A stretch of 64,000 nucleotides of DNA from Spirometra erinaceieuropaei (Eukaryota > Platyhelminthes > Cestoda > Diphyllobothriidea > Diphyllobothriidae). The stretch covers positions 867,177 to 931,176 of the forward strand of contig CACRXP010000185.1 of NCBI GenBank assembly GCA_902702965.1. Direction: 5' to 3'. Each line of letters opens with the position of its first letter. The first letter of the stretch is position 1. Below the pieces are notes generated by a model. That model worked only from the letters and a program-made list of their open reading frames with translations. It was not told the origin of the DNA and did no database searches. Shown in pieces: positions 14,186-27,829 of this stretch. The translations under genes and the position numbers were made by a program.

Positions 14186-16437
14186 GAAAATAGAAACAGG
14201 TGCGCTTCGGGAATATAACACAATGCCACCTGTGGTAGGAAGTAATTATTCCCATGTCTAACATGGTAAGTTGATGACGAGATAAAGCATAAAATGATCA
14301 TACTGGCTCTTGCCTTTGTCGACCTATTTTCTATATGTAATACATACTGCTGTATGTCTGCTCTTGATAGAGAGTCGAGGCAAAAACAGATGGTCCTGGT
14401 CTTTTCTGAAGTCGTGTTAGTGCTGTACCTCTTTTATCTGTATTCAATGAACTTTCGGTTAGAAAGGGATTCCAAATAAATATTTATGCTAATCATTATA
14501 CAGGCAATCGAGCTGCTTGAGTCATAATTTTCGATCTCCTGTCTCTTAGCAGGCGCGATGACTACCACCACCGCCACGACCAGTGTTTAGACATTGTCTG
14601 GGCAGTGAAACCGGCTTCACGGGGGCACGGTCGAACAACGTTTCCAGTGGCAGTGCTAGGGAGCTTAAAGATCGGGTAATTATCAAGGCCATTATTGAAG
14701 CTGGAATGAAATTGTGGCTATTAGCGACTCGAAAGCGGGCGAGCAAGACATCATCCTGTGAATTGTGATAGCACGGCAACTGTATCCTATAAATATTGTT
14801 TCCACCGTGCGTCCAACATCCTCCTCTGTAGCCATCTCTGATGATTGGTTAGAGCAAGAATCCGAAAAAGTCAGGCGAATAAAATCCTCGCTTCATCGGC
14901 CTAATTTCCTCTGCAACAGTTTTCTGGGACTCCTCCCTTTGCTTTCATCAACAGGAAAGGATGCTGCCGTTACTTAAGCTGCAGCAAAATAAGTGCCATA
15001 AAATGTGACCGATTCGTGTTTAAAAATCATACATGTGGATTTTTAGTGCGACATAGTTAAGTGGGCTAAAAATAACAGGAAAAGTGAAACAGTTTTCACA
15101 AATACAGAACAAGTTACTATAAGGCATCCCTATCGGAGAACCGATATCTAATTAGTCATATTATTCATGATTGATGTAAATAAACCCTACTGAAAACAAA
15201 AACAGTGTTGCGTGTGGACGATTGCAAAAGTGTCTTTATATATTCCGGAGCCAGGTGCACATTTCAGGAATTGGATAAAATTGGCTGGCGTCTCCATTAC
15301 TCTTCTGTCTCGCTCACGGAGTAGCCGCCTCAGGTATACGCAGTCGGTAAGCAGTGCTCATGTGAGTTTATCTTCAAATCGTTTTCGATCACGGACTGGC
15401 AGTTAATAAAGACTTGATTCTAAGTTATCAAATTATACTTTTCCACTTTAAATGGAAAGTACTTTAAAACTCACAGTACGATTGATTCGATTCTCTTGGT
15501 TGCCTCAAACTTCGCAGACGACGGAGTTCATTCTTGCCCCACGAGATGGATGCAGATATAACTTGCGATAACCTTTGCACATTTCGAGTCCTTTTTCCCA
15601 GGCCTTACGTTTCGACAGTATGACACAGTCGAAAAGACTGGTAAGGCATGTGGGGACATCGACTGAAAAATGCAAACAGTCCGTCACATTTTCTGTGTGT
15701 GACCTGGCTACTAAATTCACACACAGAAGTCTTCTTTCACAGAGGCATTCGGATTACGCACTGGAATGACATAAAGACTAAATTGTGGAGTAGTTATTAC
15801 AAGCTGACCCTCAGTCCTTAGTAGGGCTGGGTTATCCCTCTAGTTTGCAACCTTCTAAACTACGACTACTAGCAGGTCGCCATAGTTTCCAAGCACATAA
15901 ATTGCTTGCAAAGGGAAACTAAACACGAGACCTACAGTGACTAGATCGCACTCGCTCATCTCTCTCCCATTTACCACCGGATTGAGAGAGCTCGCTGTTG
16001 CTGATGTTGCGTGAAAACCGCCCTCTAACACGTGCGACACGTACGTACTGCAATAACTATGGACTCATTAAAACTTAGGATAGCCTGAGCAACACGTACT
16101 ATGAGCAAATGTGGCCCTAATCCTGGTCCGGCAGGTTAGTTTATTGCCAATGCACAAACGCAAAAGAGCGGAGGATTGGGAAAAAATGCAACACCCTTCT
16201 CGTCCTGCCAACTAGTGGGCACGTGCTAAACATTTACTTTGTAGTTATCAGAACCTCTTTTAGCCAATACACAACACATCAGCAAGGCGCACGGTAAGTA
16301 CACGGCATTCAAGTTACACTTTCAACTCGTCAGGCAGTTTTTTAGTTGCTTGACTTTCATTGTAGGATTCGAGCCTAGACTTTGATATTCTGAGAAACAT
16401 TTAACAACATCTGGGGGTAAAACACTTGCAGTCGCTG

Positions 16438-17438
16438 GCATACAGTAGGTGGGCTAACTCATGAAATGTCAACCGAAATTCCGAAATGCGTTTTCTTTCC
16501 GAAAAGATTAATTAAGCAGGGTTGTAAAACAAGTCAGCCAGCAAAATAATTCTATAATATTTTAGTTTCCCCCAGATGTCAGCTTTTGAAAGAACTTCCT
16601 TCCGGCTGCATGTAAAAACTACACTCTGAAAAAAATAGTTACTTAACTAGCAGGATTTTTCCTCATTGATTTTCAATGCCCCTTAAAACAAAATTATATT
16701 TTATGGAAAATATGCATAAAAATACTTTATTTTTTGCTTATTCGGTAGATAATTACGTCTTCTTCTAATTTTCCGCTCGAAGGAGGAACATAATTGGATT
16801 TTAAAATATTTTTCAATTCTCGAATAATTTTGAACTCGCTTTACCGTCACACTTTGATTCAGGGTTTCCAAACTACAAGTCGTAAAGTTTTAGTGTACGG
16901 AAAACCACACATTTCTCCACGGTAATAAAAGAAGACCATACGGAGTGGATGTTGCAGTGGATTTGGTACATATTATTAACTTTACAAGTCGAATTGGTAA
17001 ATGCAGAGACATGAAATTTTATGAACGGTCATTTCACAGTATTTAAAAGTTTCACAATTAGAAACGTATCTAAAACCGGATTATTTCCCTTCTTCGAGTA
17101 TAAAATTAGAAGAAGACGTAATTATCTATCCAATGAGTAAACAAATGGAATATTTTCTGCACGTTTTCCATGAAATAAAATTTTACTTTTAGGGGCATTA
17201 TAAATCAATGAGAAAAAAAATCCTGCAGTTAAATAACCATTTTTACAGCGTGTAGTTTTTACATGCAGCCGGAAGGAAATTTATTCTAAAACTGGCATCC
17301 TGAGATAACTGAAATATTATAGAATTATGTTGCAGGCTGACTAGTTTTACAACCCTATTTAATTAATACTTTCGGAACGAAAACGCATTTCGGAATTTCG
17401 GTTGACATTTCATGAGTTAGTCCACCTACCGTACTGCA
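16438..17438. mobile_element. foldback element (about 1 kb, roughly 400-bp inverted arms)
   Basis: The left arm (16438 to about 16850) is matched in reverse by the right arm (about 17030-17438). The outermost match is GTAGGTGGRCTAACTCATGA, followed by AATGTCAACCGAAATTCCGA. Inner landmarks include CCTTCCGGCTGCATGTAAAA and GATAATTACGTCTTCTTCTA. Arms are similar at roughly 80-85% by eye and become poorer inward; a short spacer separates them. No coding frame is present. This is the plan of a foldback or MITE-like DNA element moved by proteins encoded elsewhere. Confidence 0.88.
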
Positions 17439-19675
17439 TGTTCATTGGGCATCAATCGTAAGCTTACCGAAAATTGCTTAAAGGATTTAGGCGCTGTCTT
17501 CTCCGTGGAACCCCTTCAACCAGCTCGGAAATTAGGGGTGGTGCATTTCGCTAGGCTTATGCGAACGATCGTTTTTATATGCATTTATTTCAAAAATAGA
17601 TGTTCGTTGGTAAACCGATAGTTAGTGGCCACTTGAGTCTTTGCATATTTAGATTTCGGCAAGTAAGCTACCGAAATTCTCGAGCGGATTTGATATTTTT
17701 TTAAAACGGAAAACTGGTCGATAATATTTATTTCAAATTTATTATCAACACAAAGTCAGCTTGTCTCCTGAATTGTTAGGGTGCATATTTGCTCCATGAA
17801 CACAGCGCAGTTCTCGTCCTCATTGTTAAAATGTACTCAAGGCCAGACCTGCTGCTGCAGTAAAATAAATCGGCTAAACCATCCTTTTATGTCAACTTTG
17901 AGCAATTCAGACTAGCCGATTATTCAGCACTGATTCGTCTGTGTCTGGCGCTACTTCTGGGGAGATCAATGAGAACGCAGGGAATGTGGATGTTTGGAAT
18001 GTGCTTTAAAATGGCAAATCTCTAATTACAGACTTCCAAAAACTCATGACATTTTTGCTGGACCGTCTACATTAAACACTTCCAAATATTATGTAGTGAG
18101 TGAATTTAAGGTTTTTTTCACATTTGTACCACAGGCCGTAAAATTCGATTCCGAGTTTAATCTAGTAAAATCGTTTACTGCATTTTATACCCAGGAAAGT
18201 CATATTAGTATCGTTTACACGAAGATTGAAGTTGGTTAGTTTTTGCAAAAAATTGAAAGCCAATTTAGTCAAAACCGACGACTAAAAACAATTAGGCACT
18301 TAATTCTTAACTCGTTTGATATGCTCTCCAACACTGCGCATGTATAGGTTACTTATAAACTTTTAGAGTGCAGGTTACCTCCCTCCTGCTTTCGGAACTT
18401 CTGGATTATGCTTTCTGTGTGTCATAGAACCCTAATATCAAAATCGTGCTCTTTAATAAAAAGGGGTTAAAAGTGAAATAAACTGACTACCTGAATCCGT
18501 AGACAGAATGTGCCCTGGACAATAACACAATTTCCATCGTTTAAGTATTAGTCATTCAAGGAATATGCAAATGCGTCTCTAAATCTTTAGCTGTTAATTT
18601 TTAACTCGTGAATCCAACGAATGGCATTGAGGTTATCAGTCCACTTTCTTAAAGCGAAAAAAAATAAAAATTTAAATCACCCAGCAGGCTTACCCAGAAG
18701 CATTTGGCCAGCACGAATCGATGCTTTTGCCTTATTGTTTGGTCAGGACACAGCTAAGACAAAGACACCTAACTTTCTCACTGTTTATATGACTTTAAAG
18801 GCGGTTGTGATCTTTAAAAGGGTTTAGAAACTTTAAGAAAAGTTATAGCTTCATACATCAGGCGACTGCTAAAAATTTCGATCTGCATTGTATGCGACAA
18901 TTTTAATGTGTCGCATGTATGCGTAACCATATTTTCCTACTTCTACTTCTGTTTATAAAATAGTTTCGCGGAAAGTCACTAATTTATGTTCACTCTTTCA
19001 TTTGATGCACACATATATTTTGCAGCAAGCGCATAAGCACTTATAACCGTTTTGGGGCTTGAAGATTCAAGTAGTGGCCTGATCTTGGTGAGTCAGTCAA
19101 TAGCAAAAGTCCGCAGAAAATAAAAAAAATTGCTTGGTCGTTTGAGAAAAATCTATTTGAAGCTTTTGCTCTGCATTTCGTTGACGGCGTAAGCGAGGCT
19201 TACTTCTTGACCAGAAATCAAAACCATCATGTGCACCATCTCATTGGACAGCTGATAACGATTGCAGTGAAAAGTGCAGTTTTATGAAGTATTCGACCCC
19301 TCGGTATCTGCCTACTTTCCTGATCAGAGGTATTCTATCATTTCCTGTCATGAGTGACAGGTGTTTGACAACCACACTGCCGATGAAAATTGCAGAAAAG
19401 TCGACTATTTTTGTTGAGCTCTCCACACTTCCGAGAATAATCTGTTAGTGAAGTGGAAGTTAGCTAGCTTAAAACGGAAATCTACTTTTAAGGTTTTTAA
19501 GCACGTTTCTTAGGACAAAAACTACTTGAAAAACATTAAAAGTCGCGCAGGGCTCATGCTACATTTGGCTATATTTGCTTAAGAATAGGAACTTGGGTGC
19601 CTTAACAACCCTCAAGATCAATTTAAAATGAAAGATTTTTAATAAAGCTCCTTTCTATAGAGAGATCAAACTCAT

Positions 19676-19845
19676 GGCTCCCGGTGGGGTCTCATATCTC
19701 AGGTAGCTAGGACGTTGACTGCAATAAAGCCTTGTGCTGGCTGTCACGCGTTCGAATCCCACCGGAGCCGCCAAGTTTTTCGTGATTGGGTCGAGTGAAT
19801 TATTCACATCGACTAAAATATGAACATATTGTAAATGCATAGTTC
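19676..19845 (+). mobile_element. tRNA-derived SINE, diverged
   Basis: The head GGCTCCCGGTGGGG pairs with the later CCCACCGGAGCC, with an A-box-like CTCAGGTAGCTAGGACG and a good B-box (GCGTTCGAATCCC) between. The tail AAGTTTTTCGTGATTGGGTC, then GACTAAAATATGAACAT, resembles the tail of the 25.9 and 58.8 kb copies. Confidence 0.75.
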
Positions 19846-21150
19846 CTTGGCTTTTCACTTATAGGCCAGTTTATGCCAATTCATAGACTGTGTCAAACAT
19901 TTTGCCTAATTCACTTCCTTCTTTGATTTTACATAGCTTTCTTTTATTGAGGTGCCCAACATAATATTTAGTAAGTAATTTAGATGTGTGTCCTGCTTTC
20001 TACCTAAATTATTTTCTTAATTTCAGTCAGTAAGGAAAAACGTTCAAAGATACCATAGAGGTTGAAGAATCCTGAAAACATATAAACCCTTTTTAAAGGT
20101 TCTAAAGGTCTGTCGAAAAATAGGCGTTCAAAACTACTAAAGTGTCATCAGGTGTGTGCAAATATTTGTAGATGTACTTGTGTACGATCGCAGTCGTCAT
20201 GTTTAATAAGATATAACCTTTTAATATGTCATCTAAAATTTTCCATGTCCTGGGCAGACGGGATATGAAGAGTTCCTTTAGCGAATACGACCAATTTAAG
20301 GGTTTATTTTCAAAAAATCCATACCATCATATCCGGGCATAATAATCAGGATGATCCCAGGCTCGGGGAGGAAACTTCTTCAGAGAGTATAAAACTTCAG
20401 AGACCTATTGCTATCAGAGTCGATAATTAAATAACAAAAGGTAACTCTGGCTCTCATAGCTGTCTGCCAACAGAGAAATGTGGAAACCTGATATCTAAAG
20501 AGTAGTAAGAAGGGTACTGCCAATACTGCAACTTGAAGTGAATCAAAAAGCAAAAAGGACGGATGAGACCACACTTTCTTTCGTAATCAAGTTATTGCAC
20601 AAAACGTGCCACGAGATCGCTCTTTCCAATCGAACCAGCTTCTAGTTTGGAAGTTTTCGGGCGAGATGTTGAAAATTGAATAAAACTAGTGTTATGCAGA
20701 AAAGTAACCCAGAAACCTGCTGAGTAATCCATAAAATGCCCCTCTTGCGTTGACGCATACGAAAAGAAAATAGAAACGGGGGTTTAGAAAAGTCTATGCC
20801 TTAAGTGAGAAACATTAAAAGTAAGGAATGCTGAACATAATCTGCTGCATGCCTACTGCCTATTTCATAAACTGTCGTCCGAGGCCTTCTTCGTTAAAAA
20901 TTTCATTTCGGCTGTTGTCACGAAAAAAGCCTTTTTAGATAAGGTTTAAAGTAACTCTGTCAAACATTTTAAGTAACACGGCCTTATTTATTGAACGGTT
21001 TTATTAGGCCTTTCAAGCCTATCTTGGTCATTACGAATAAATGGGCTTGGATGTTTCTAGCGATTTTCAGCTGATCGTGATGAAATTGTTAGCATCTTGG
21101 GTACAGACATTAAAAGCAGTTTGACTTTCCGTCTGTTAAGCCTTTTTAAC

Positions 21151-21162
21151 GGGGGGGGGGGG
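21151..21162. repeat. poly-G run of 12
   Basis: Twelve consecutive G on the plus strand; length is likely to vary and is prone to sequencing error. Confidence 0.95.
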
Positions 21163-23247
21163 AACATCAAGCAGAAAAAGTGAAGTTTGGAATTGGCAGA
21201 ATTTCTGGAAACGACAAATGTTTTCGAAGGTGGTTTATGCAAAAGTCGTCCGCAGACCAAATAGTTTGGTGCGCCAGCATCAAAATACGGACATAAAATC
21301 TGAAAGTTCGCCTATAAAAGAAACATTAAGGATACGTAAACGACGTACCCACGACAGAAGACTTTTGCTTTTACTGCGTTTAGGAATATGAAAAATAAAT
21401 GCAGTCTTAGACTTGTCGGTCTGGGCCATTGATGCTGGGTCAAAAGCTCACTTCCTTTATGGCTGGGGAAAAAGACAGAAAGAGAGCCAAAATGGACGAA
21501 ATCGCTCTTCCTGTCAGAAGTCCATTCGATGAAAATAAAACACCTTTATACAAAAATAAAGCTTAAAATGAGCATTGCAAAGGCCAATACTAATAGGAGA
21601 CAATAGAATCGTCTAAAACCTCAGCAGAGGTAAGCAGTCGGAGAGGAATTCACTAATGCACCCTATTTTTAATTATTTTGCAATCTAACAAACAGAAAGC
21701 AGATCATCAAAATATGTTGATCGTGATGTTGATGTTTTGAGAAGCTTGGTCGGCCCACCACGATCAAAGCGTTAAATGAAGAACACTGAGCAGAAATTTA
21801 ACTGACTGGCCAAGCCAATTACTTGGGGAAACGTATTCCTTGAAACTAGAACACGGCCTACATCGAAAAGGGCCTACGTTATTAGTCATACCCTCAAAGA
21901 AGAACGCCAGCCTACACAGCACGGCTACCCTAATAATAAAGCTTCGATATTAACATCTACAGAGGGAAATACCTTTGTCATCTCCATGACAGACAGTCCC
22001 GTTAATAGCTTACGGATAACATGCATTTCCGCTGGCTATTAGGACGAATCCGTCTTTCTATTTCTCATGTCTCTTCAAAGTGATTCCTCTTCAGCAATAT
22101 TTGCAAATTTGCCTACTATGTTCGACGCTTACATCCGAACAACCCTTAATCTGACAATATATGGATGTTTATATCACCCACATTGACCTTGACTGTTCTC
22201 GTTTAGTTTTTCCAGTTTGCTAAAATGTCGTCACTTTAAGACGTAGCCTGTCCATATTTCATTCTACCTCTTATATTTTATCTTTTTCCGCACTCGGTAC
22301 TGTAGCACGGCGGCATCTTTTTGGCAGACACTTCGCTGATGACGTTTCCGAAGTTGCTACCCACGTTCATTCTGATTCCCTTGTTGCGAAGTCACTTTGG
22401 CAGATCCGGTGCGATTTCCGTTATATCGCCTTTCGAAAGTCAACTTGTCAACATATCTGGTCACATTTCCGGCGTGTCAGTAGATAAAAATGCGGAGTTT
22501 CTTTTTTGTGCTTCTCGCGTTTTGCACCAACTGCTTTCGTCAATCATTTTGGCCATTGCACTTAGCATATATTTCACAAAAATTATGACTCTGTTAAGAC
22601 ACCGTAAAAGAGGAAAGAGAAAAAGGACACCGTTAAAATATGAACGTCATCTTTACTGTGTACGTTATCTCCTGCCCGTATTCAATGTCAAAAATGAATG
22701 TCAAACAAATTATTGACTGCAAATCCACATTTGCAAGAATTGTGAAGCTGACATGGAAGAAGACTAGGCTTAGAACTTTTGAAGGACTTTGCGCAAACTT
22801 CTGATCGTTAGGCATCCCTGATATGCCCAATACCAATAATTCCTCCTGATTGAAAGTTGTAGCAGACAATGCGTGGTACGTTTTTCTCCTATTTTTAAGC
22901 AGCAAAAACTGCCACATTCTGTTTTTAACAATGAACAATTTCCTACTTTAAAAGCTAACTGGTAGAACAAAACAGAAACGCGGTAACGTTGCATCACGCC
23001 CTTTTACCCATAAAGCAAACCTGTTTAGTTCCTATTTGACTTGGGTAATCTCCTCGAATACCCTTCAAATTCCCATTATCTGACAAGGAAAAAATTCATG
23101 ACTGTAAATTTCTCAGCTAATGGAACTATCCAGCTGGCTATACGTCTACCTGCATTAATTGGTGTTAACTACATCGTGTCGATAAAGACGTTTGGTAGTC
23201 CATATAGCTCTCCATATACTTTTTAAAATGAAAGTTACTATGACAAG

Positions 23248-23480
23248 GGCCGTCAACTATCTCTGCGGCCGATGAGGGCGGGGCGATTCAGGTCACGGTG
23301 ACATGCGAGTCGGATGCAGCCACACAGGCGTCATTGGCGAGCCACGCATCAAACAAAGTGCGGCATATAAGCAGAGTTGTGTGCATAACTCCCTCTTGTC
23401 TGAAGATGGGTACACGAAACAACTACTCAAAACGTCAGACCTCCATAAAATTTTTCCCGGTGAACACCTCCTTTACCGTG
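23248..23480 (+). repeat. solo Penelope terminal repeat, diverged
   Basis: Stands alone without coding sequence. It begins near CGTCAACTATCTCTGCGGCC, contains GGATGCAGCCACACAGGCG and ends near TTTTTCCCGGTGAACACCTC, collinear with the repeats at 42840 and 60619. It is more diverged than the others. Two short overlapping ORFs here (23298-23528, 23303-23500) are only frames through this repeat. Confidence 0.8.
23400..23436 (+). ncRNA. hammerhead-like block, decayed
   Basis: CUGAAGA and GUC are kept, but the first G of GAAA has become A (CUACUCAAAACGUC) and helix II has lost its terminal pair. Probably inactive. Confidence 0.35.
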
Positions 23481-24705
23481 AAAAGTTTTCAAGTGGCTAA
23501 GGATGGTTGGCGAAAAGAGTATTTTTGAATTAATGATTTGCACGTTGCATGGTTTGCATTGTATGAGCTAACAAGGCTTTAGACCAGAATGCTTTCCTCA
23601 TTCTTTTAAAAACCTTGACCATTGAAAAGTATTTAAACAGGATAAGTCATAATTTGCTCTAAAAGGAATTGTGGACAATTATTACTGCGCTCTAGAAGAG
23701 TCTGAAGATGTATCTGCGTTTATTTCTTTAAGTGGAGTGCATCTAAGGAGAATATTTCCATAAGATTATTCCGAGGGATCACCTATGGACACATTTTCTG
23801 CAAGAACTTATTCTCTGTTTTTTTTTTAACTAACTTTAGATACTCCACCTTCGTTCGTGCCCAAGGAAACCGTAAAGCAGACAAATTATCGAAATACCTG
23901 TATGCTAATAGGCTGCACGCGGAGGATTCCATTTTCATTAACGCTGGATGGGATTTGAAAACAAGGCTCAGCTGGAAGCCGCAAACCTTCAAACTCTGAA
24001 CAAAGCAAGGGTGCCTTTGAAGCTGGCTGAGGCTAAAATAGTACGATTGAAGGAAAACGTTTGTGGGAAGGTGTGCAGATCGTCTGATCCTCGTCTCAGG
24101 GCTTAACACATGGATTATAGAAAAAGGAACGGTTAGATTAGTTTATAAAAGGTTGCGTTAAACGGCACTGTGGTACGGTAGTAATGGCTCCTGTGTGTGA
24201 AGGGACTTTTAAGGACTTGAGAAAACATAATAAACCATTAAACCGTTGCGATAAAAAAACTTTTAACAAACTAACACAGGTTAGCCTTGCAATTTTTTAC
24301 ATTGACTTTTTATTTTATTATAATTGTGTCACGAGAAAGAGCCATCGATGCCCGCATGATTTGACCCATGGACGAAAAAATAGCACAGTAATTTTTATGC
24401 GCCCTCCATATTATATAGAGAGAGCAGACGAAGACTTATCTTTAACTTATGAAATGTGAAATGAAATGTCATGAGAGGCTTGAGCGTAATGTAACGTGAT
24501 GCCTGTCATTTCACTCAGCAGGCAGAACGGCAACCTATCTGCCATTTTAAGTAAATTATTCCATCGACTTCCATAGAGGATGCTGCTTAGAAAACATGTA
24601 CGCATTCTATTAGCTGCAACTATTGACGATCTAGAGGAAAGCTTTTACATTTAAAATACTGGACAGCTTATCTAGCGGGCCCGGGAACCTAAGGTTCCGA
24701 TTTCT

Positions 24706-24740
24706 GCCGGTAAATGATGGGCTCTAAATTACCGGCAGCG
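24706..24740. repeat. 10-bp perfect hairpin
   Basis: CTGCCGGTAA and TTACCGGCAG separated by 15 bases. Confidence 0.7.
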
Positions 24741-25892
24741 AGACTTCTGTGAAGGACAAATGCAATATCGTAGTTGACACGAGACTATAGCATATAGACG
24801 GATTTTACACTAGGCGACGGGATGGTATGGCACTGTCTACTCTGTTTCAGCTAAATGTAATTTGACGCAAGGTGAATCCGATCCACATCATCTCGTAGGT
24901 ATTTCAAATCAAGCTCCTCTTCTTCTATTTGGAAAATGCCATCATTGTATGGGGCTTAAGATGCAATCTCTTGTCTAATCGAACAAGTTAGGTTTTTCAA
25001 TTGGGAAGACCGCCGGTAGGGTTACAAAGGGTGATCATACCGCTGGTCGTAAAAGTGATCCTCCGATGAACATCGAAGGAGCAACATTTATAGAGCTACA
25101 ACCGTAAAGCCAATCGGGAATTCCTGCAGACGACATTGTCACATAAATATCCTATTACTTTTCATGCAGGGAGTACAAGTGAAGCAAGACGAGACATCTA
25201 AGACGACATTATTTTGTGATTAAGTTATCCATTTCTTAGGGAATCAGTGAATTTAATGTGTAAGTCGAGTGAATAGTTCATAGTTGCATAATATGACCCA
25301 CTGTACATGCCTAACATCGGCCGCAACGAGAGATCAAGATTGCAAATTTTTGATAAACCATTAATCCTCTGAGTCTTATGTCTCCCTTTCCAAACGTCCT
25401 GTTAAGAAAAGCGTCTGATAGAACAATTCATTGGTGCGTATATCCAAGAAGGCACGAATAGGCCAATATGCAAATTTACAAAGCCTTGCTTCCCTAAGAA
25501 GTAAACTAAGCTTGATTCAATTTCTAACCAGTTCAACTTGTATAATTTCCATCGCAGATACGCTGGAGAACATACTGACATACAAGCCAGGCGTTGCAGG
25601 AAAGTGTTTGCCCAAAAGCGTCTGAAAAAGGCAAGACCAGGCAAGCGATCTACAACGTTGCTTGGATTCTGCAATTGCCTGCATGTACTCAGCGACCAAG
25701 ATACTTTTTCACATTGACCCAACTGTGAAAAAAAATCTATGAATTACGCGAGCCTGGTAGTTATCCGATGCATCCGAGGCTTAGGAAATCCTGTTTGGGC
25801 ACTCAACACTGCATCAGATTTGGTGGATTCCAGGCGTTGCAGTAGGTTGGGCTGGTAACTTGACCCAAATGTGCTTAAACTCGCGTCGTCCG

Positions 25893-26035
25893 GCGGGGCC
25901 TCTTAGCTCAAGTGGTTAGAGCGTTGGCTGTACTAAAGCCTTCGCCTTACTGCGTGTGTTCGAGCCCCACCGAGGCGCCGAGTCTTTCACAGTTAGGTCA
26001 ATATGAATTATTAAAATCTGCCAAAATATAAAAAT
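25893..26035 (+). mobile_element. tRNA-derived SINE, full head
   Basis: The head looks like a tRNA gene with an A-box (TAGCTCAAGTGGTTAGAGCG) and a B-box (TGTTCGAGCCC), flanked by GGCGGGGCCTC and CCCCACCGAGGCGCCG, which could pair as an acceptor stem. The tail (CACAGTTAGGTCAATATGAA, then TTAAAATCTGCCAAAATATA) is shared with 58815-58930. The spacing between the boxes is longer than in a normal tRNA and the anticodon arm is poor, so I take it as a SINE promoter and not a working tRNA. Confidence 0.8.
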
Positions 26036-27829
26036 ACTTTTATAAATTACTGCCCTTCTGCCTCAGAGGAAGGGAAAGAGCGACTTTTAAGATCTCTTTT
26101 ATTTGCATTTACACATTTCTTAGTCCATATGGAGGTTAACATTTGTTGAACGAGAGGCGTTTCTCAAATCTAGCGCAAAAGAATCATCCTCATTGTTCGA
26201 GCAAGACATGGCGATGCTCATGGTCAGCGTAATTATGGCTAATCTGGTTGATAGCTGCTGCCGAGTAGATTCCAGTCAAACTCTTCGAGTCATCTACAGG
26301 ATATCCATGAGACACGCCAAATTCCTATATGGGCGGATGCCTGCGACTGCAGAGTCGGTGGCCACAGGGCTAGTCAACCCGGACCTTTGAACCTAGGTCT
26401 TTATTCGAGCTGGGCCCTGACAATCGCTGTTTGCGTCCTGCCTTGGAGAGGAAACAAAAAACAGCTTATCCCCCCCGACCTCAGGACTGGATCCTAGTTC
26501 GTTCTCCCTGTTAGGTATCGCCAGACAATCTCAACCATCTCTGTCATCTTTCGCCGTTGATTATTGCTCACCCCTCATTACCCTTCCGTAAGACCTATTT
26601 GGCACAAAACTGACAGTGAGCAGTCGCAAATGAGTGTTTTGCGACGTCGTCTTCGTGGCTGTTGACATGACTGTTATTGTAAACCCGCACTTACCTTTTT
26701 TACAGTAAGTAGTTTAGCCATCCATCCTATACAAGTTTCAGCTAAAATTCCAGATACGCGCTACGCCGGTTTTCTACTGCGTATGCCATATTTGCCTTAA
26801 AACAAGCGAAAAGCGGTTCAGGTTGGACGACAGGCCTGTCTTGCAGACCAGAGTTCGGGGAACATACGTTTTCACACAGCCGGCAGGTGGGCTCCGTAAC
26901 TCAAATGTAAGACATCTGGAGTAAAATCGGAGGTTCGGCAGATCTGTTCACTCTGGCAGCTTTCTATTCTATCTCTGAGAGTTTCCTCAATTTCAACTAT
27001 CTGTTGTATTTAATAACTACTGCAGCCATCCCATAACCCAATTACTTATGTACGATGGGGGCTTATCCACAGACCGGTTGCACGCACCGTTGTTACCATT
27101 ACTCGGGGTGAGTTCCAAATCAAAATTCTTAAAAGGCTTCCATATCAGTTGGCGGCCGAACAGGTAAAATCCTATCCCAAAGGTCTTTATGACAGTAAAG
27201 TTTTAAATCAAGGGAAAATCAAGCACTTCAAACTCCGAGGATTTGTCAAAATTCCCGAGTGGTGGAGGATGCATCGTCTTCGAACCGTCTTCCTCCTACC
27301 ACCTAGACGAATTGTGGTTCGGGAAACAACAGTTTGCATGTCATAGCACTTCCCGTCCCCTCAGCCTTTCCAGTTTGAGCATGGGCACCTCTTAATTTAT
27401 CCTGCGCCCTCTAAACTTTCTTGGGATACGAGTCCGGAGGAATTTTTATCAGGGTAATTCAAGTACTGTAAAGGTTATTTCCAAACGAATATCGTCAAAC
27501 CAGGTGAGTATAGGTTTTCAAATGTCCATGGAGGGGAAGCAGGAACAGAAAGTAACGACTGGGGAGTTGTTGACTGCCTGAAGAAGCCGGAGTTTTTCAT
27601 CGATATCGCGCCTCTGGAAAATGAGACTGAGCTAATTTACAGTATCTACCAAGAAAAGTTTGCCATACCAATTGTCGCAGAGGCAAAAAGTCAGACCGCG
27701 ACTGAAATTACCGGGCTGGTTGGTTGCAGGACCTTCCCGCCAGCCTGTTTTACCTGTTTGTGAATGCTAAGGATGAAAGAGCAGGGACAGGTGACTTTGA
27801 TACCCAAGATGGCATAAATGGCTGTACTG

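Larger units (their letters stand above)
5241..16437. other. AT-rich non-coding DNA
   Basis: About 11 kb with simple repeats (8523, 10231), the telomere-like tract at 14020 and a GC-richer patch at 14560-14770 that stays open on both strands (14583-14768 plus, 14546-14779 minus) but has no recognisable product. Confidence 0.6.
17439..23247. other. AT-rich non-coding DNA with one SINE
   Basis: Apart from the SINE at 19676 and the poly-G run, nothing is recognised. A 132-codon frame at 22321-22716, opened by TTG, is the longest and has no supporting signal. Confidence 0.55.
23481..27829. other. non-coding DNA with one SINE
   Basis: Contains the SINE at 25893 and, at 25708-25733 on the minus strand, a 22-26 base fragment of the same SINE tail. 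Other frames (23783-24109, 25402-25722) are unsupported. Confidence 0.55.

Noticed and set aside
22321..22716. 132-codon plus-strand frame with a hydrophobic stretch
   Set aside because: Opened only by TTG, lies in AT-rich DNA with equally open frames on the other strand, and has no recognisable domain, splice border or promoter.
25893..25980. Functional tRNA gene
   Set aside because: The A- to B-box distance is too long, the anticodon arm does not fold well, and the tail is shared with other SINE copies.
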